Shown one piece after another: positions 62,560-64,000 of a DNA stretch of 64,000 nt. The notes beneath the pieces were generated by a model that was not told the DNA's origin, did no database searches, and worked only from the letters and a program-made list of their open reading frames with translations. The number at the start of each line of letters is the position of its first letter. Position 1 is the stretch's first letter. The stretch spans positions 27,186,165 through 27,250,164 of the forward strand of contig CM070639.1 in assembly GCA_036346255.1 (NCBI GenBank). Direction: 5' to 3'. The DNA comes from Ampelocalamus luodianensis (Eukaryota > Streptophyta > Magnoliopsida > Poales > Poaceae). The translations under genes were made by a program, and so were the position numbers.

Positions 62560-64000
62560 CCATGGTGTAATGGATGCTAAGAGACTTCGACCCAATGATG
62601 TGAACTCCACTTTTATTTGGCATTGTCGTCTAAGTCATATAAATGAGAAGCGCATGATGAAGCACCATAAAGATGGTCTTCTAAACACATTTGATTTTGA
62701 ATGATTTGAAACATGTTAATCTTATTTACTTGGCAAGATGACAAAAACACCTTTCACGACCAGACTTGAGAGGGCAAGTGACTTATTGGCCCTTGTACAT
62801 ACGGATGTATGTGGACCAATGAGCACTTCGGCCAGAGGTGATTTTCAGTACTTCACAACTTTTACTGATGACTTTAGTAGATATGGCTATATCTACTTAA
62901 TGAGGCATAAGTCTGAATCCTTTGAAAAGTTTAAAGAATTTCAGAATGAGGTACAAAATTAACTTGGCAAGACAATCAAATGTCTACGACCTGATCGTGG
63001 AGGTGAATATTTGAGCCATAAGTTTGGTGATCATCTAAATAAATTTGGAATTGTTCTACAACTTACTCCGCTGGGAACGCCTTAATGGAATGGGGTGTTT
63101 GAACGATGGAACCAATCATTGTTGGACATGGTTCGGTCAATGATGAGTCAATCTAATCTTCCATTGCAATTCTGGGGATACACTCTAGAAATAGCAGCTT
63201 TCACTTTAAATAGGGTTCCATAAAAAATAGTAGAGAAGACACCATATGAGATATGGACCGGAAAATGTCCTGGATTGTCTTTCCTAAAGATATGGGGTTG
63301 TGAGGTTTATGTAAAACGTTTGACATCTGATAAACTCACACCCAAGTCTGATAAGTGTTTCTTTGTGGGGTATCATAAGGAAACTAAAGGATATTACTTT
63401 TATAAGCAGGAAGATAACAAAATGTTTATTGCCCAAAATGATGTCTTCTTGGAGAAAGAGTTTCTTGGAGAAGTCAGTGGGAGAAAGGTACAACCTGAAG
63501 AAATTCGGGAAACATCTGAAAATATTTCAACTCCTACTGAACCTTTATAGGATGAACAAAATGTTGTTGAACTTGTAGATGAGGCATCATCCCCAAGAAG
63601 ATCTGAAAGGCCATATCAATTGCCTATAAGGTATAAGCATGATATTTTATTATTAAATAATGATGAGCCTAAAACTTATTTAGAAGCGATGGTGGACCCA
63701 GACTTTGAGTAATGGTTTGAAGCCATGAGATCCGAGATAAAGTCCATATATGACAATCAAGTTTGGAACTTGGTTGATGCACCTGATGGTGTTAAAACCA
63801 TTGAGTGTAAATGGATTTTTAAGAAAAAGATAAATATAGATGAAAATATTCACATTCATAAGGTACGACTGGTTGCGAATGGTTTCAAACAAATTCAAGG
63901 TGTTGATTATGATGAAACCTTCTCATTTGTTGCTATGCTTAAGTCTATCCGGATCATTCTAGCTATTGGTGCATATTTCAATTATGAGATATGGCAAATA
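62560..64000 (+). pseudogene. pol: Ty1/copia pol fragment (GAG-preIN, integrase, start of RT), decayed
   Basis: In order: DVNSTFIWHCRLSHINEKRM (GAG-preIN zinc motif), LVHTDVCGPMS (first integrase Asp), YFTTFTDDFSRYGYIYLMRH, RPDRGGEYLS (second Asp region), NGVFERWNQSLLDMVRSM (Glu region), TPYEIWTGKCPGLSFLKIWG and KSDKCFFVGYHKETKGYYFY. Then come the RT entry WFEAMRSEIKSI and CKWIFKKK, and VDYDETFSFVAML at the window edge. Integrase before RT is the copia order. At least five in-frame stops (after DFE, NEVQN, LGTP, NRVP and EPL), several consistent with Gln-to-stop transitions, mark an old copy. It continues to the right. Confidence 0.93.

Overview
This window is plant nuclear heterochromatin, most likely from a grass. 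It is a nest of LTR retrotransposons with no recognisable host gene, tRNA, rRNA, miRNA precursor or CRISPR array. The evidence is eight or nine long terminal repeats, tRNA-iMet-type primer binding sites (TGGTATCAGAGC and near variants), purine tracts before 3' LTRs, target-site duplications, and Ty3/gypsy (plus one Ty1/copia) gag, protease, reverse transcriptase, RNase H and integrase motifs. The grass assignment rests on LTR character and the size of the nest and is an inference.

Layout. (1) 1-1582: part of a minus-strand LTR ('LTR X') running off the left edge. (2) 1583-17064: element N, a minus-strand chromovirus-type Ty3/gypsy element (5' LTR 16158-17064, gag, PR, RT, RH, IN). Its RT is split by (3) 3727-12807, a minus-strand non-autonomous element with 2.85-kb LTRs, a perfect GTCCT target duplication and only a decayed integrase tail. 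(4) 17065-18988 and 57832-61820: the two halves of element M, a minus-strand Ty3/gypsy element with an extra ORF ahead of gag; N sits in its protease. (5) 18989-57831: a plus-strand tandem LTR-internal-LTR-internal-LTR array (called A/B/C) of a Tekay/Del-like family with 5.26-kb LTRs, lying in the 5' part of M. The middle LTR is split by (6) 34215-47299, a related plus-strand element D with 5.1-kb LTRs and a scrambled internal region without gag. (7) 61821-64000: a short duplication, a cluster of palindromic subterminal-type repeats, and a decayed plus-strand Ty1/copia pol running off the right edge.

How the parts work. Each autonomous family has the usual scheme: an LTR promoter drives a genomic RNA, tRNA-iMet primes minus-strand DNA, a purine tract primes plus-strand DNA, and integrase inserts the copy. 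No element here is intact as read. Many frame breaks in the A and C copies fall on CTG, CAG, CCG or CCAG sites where the sister copy reads normally. This suggests base-calling damage at CHG-methylated cytosines as well as real decay.

The most interesting signal is in the very long R/U5 part of the LTRs. Three LTR families with little overall similarity share, in the same order, a 5' splice-like site about 300-350 bp after the TATA box, short coding-looking patches, a 12-bp palindrome CTATTCGAATAG about 690-815 bp before the LTR end, and a 3' splice-like site followed by an acidic Glu-rich patch. Families A and D also share a hairpin whose stem differs by two compensatory base-pair changes and one G-U wobble, which points to selection on RNA structure.
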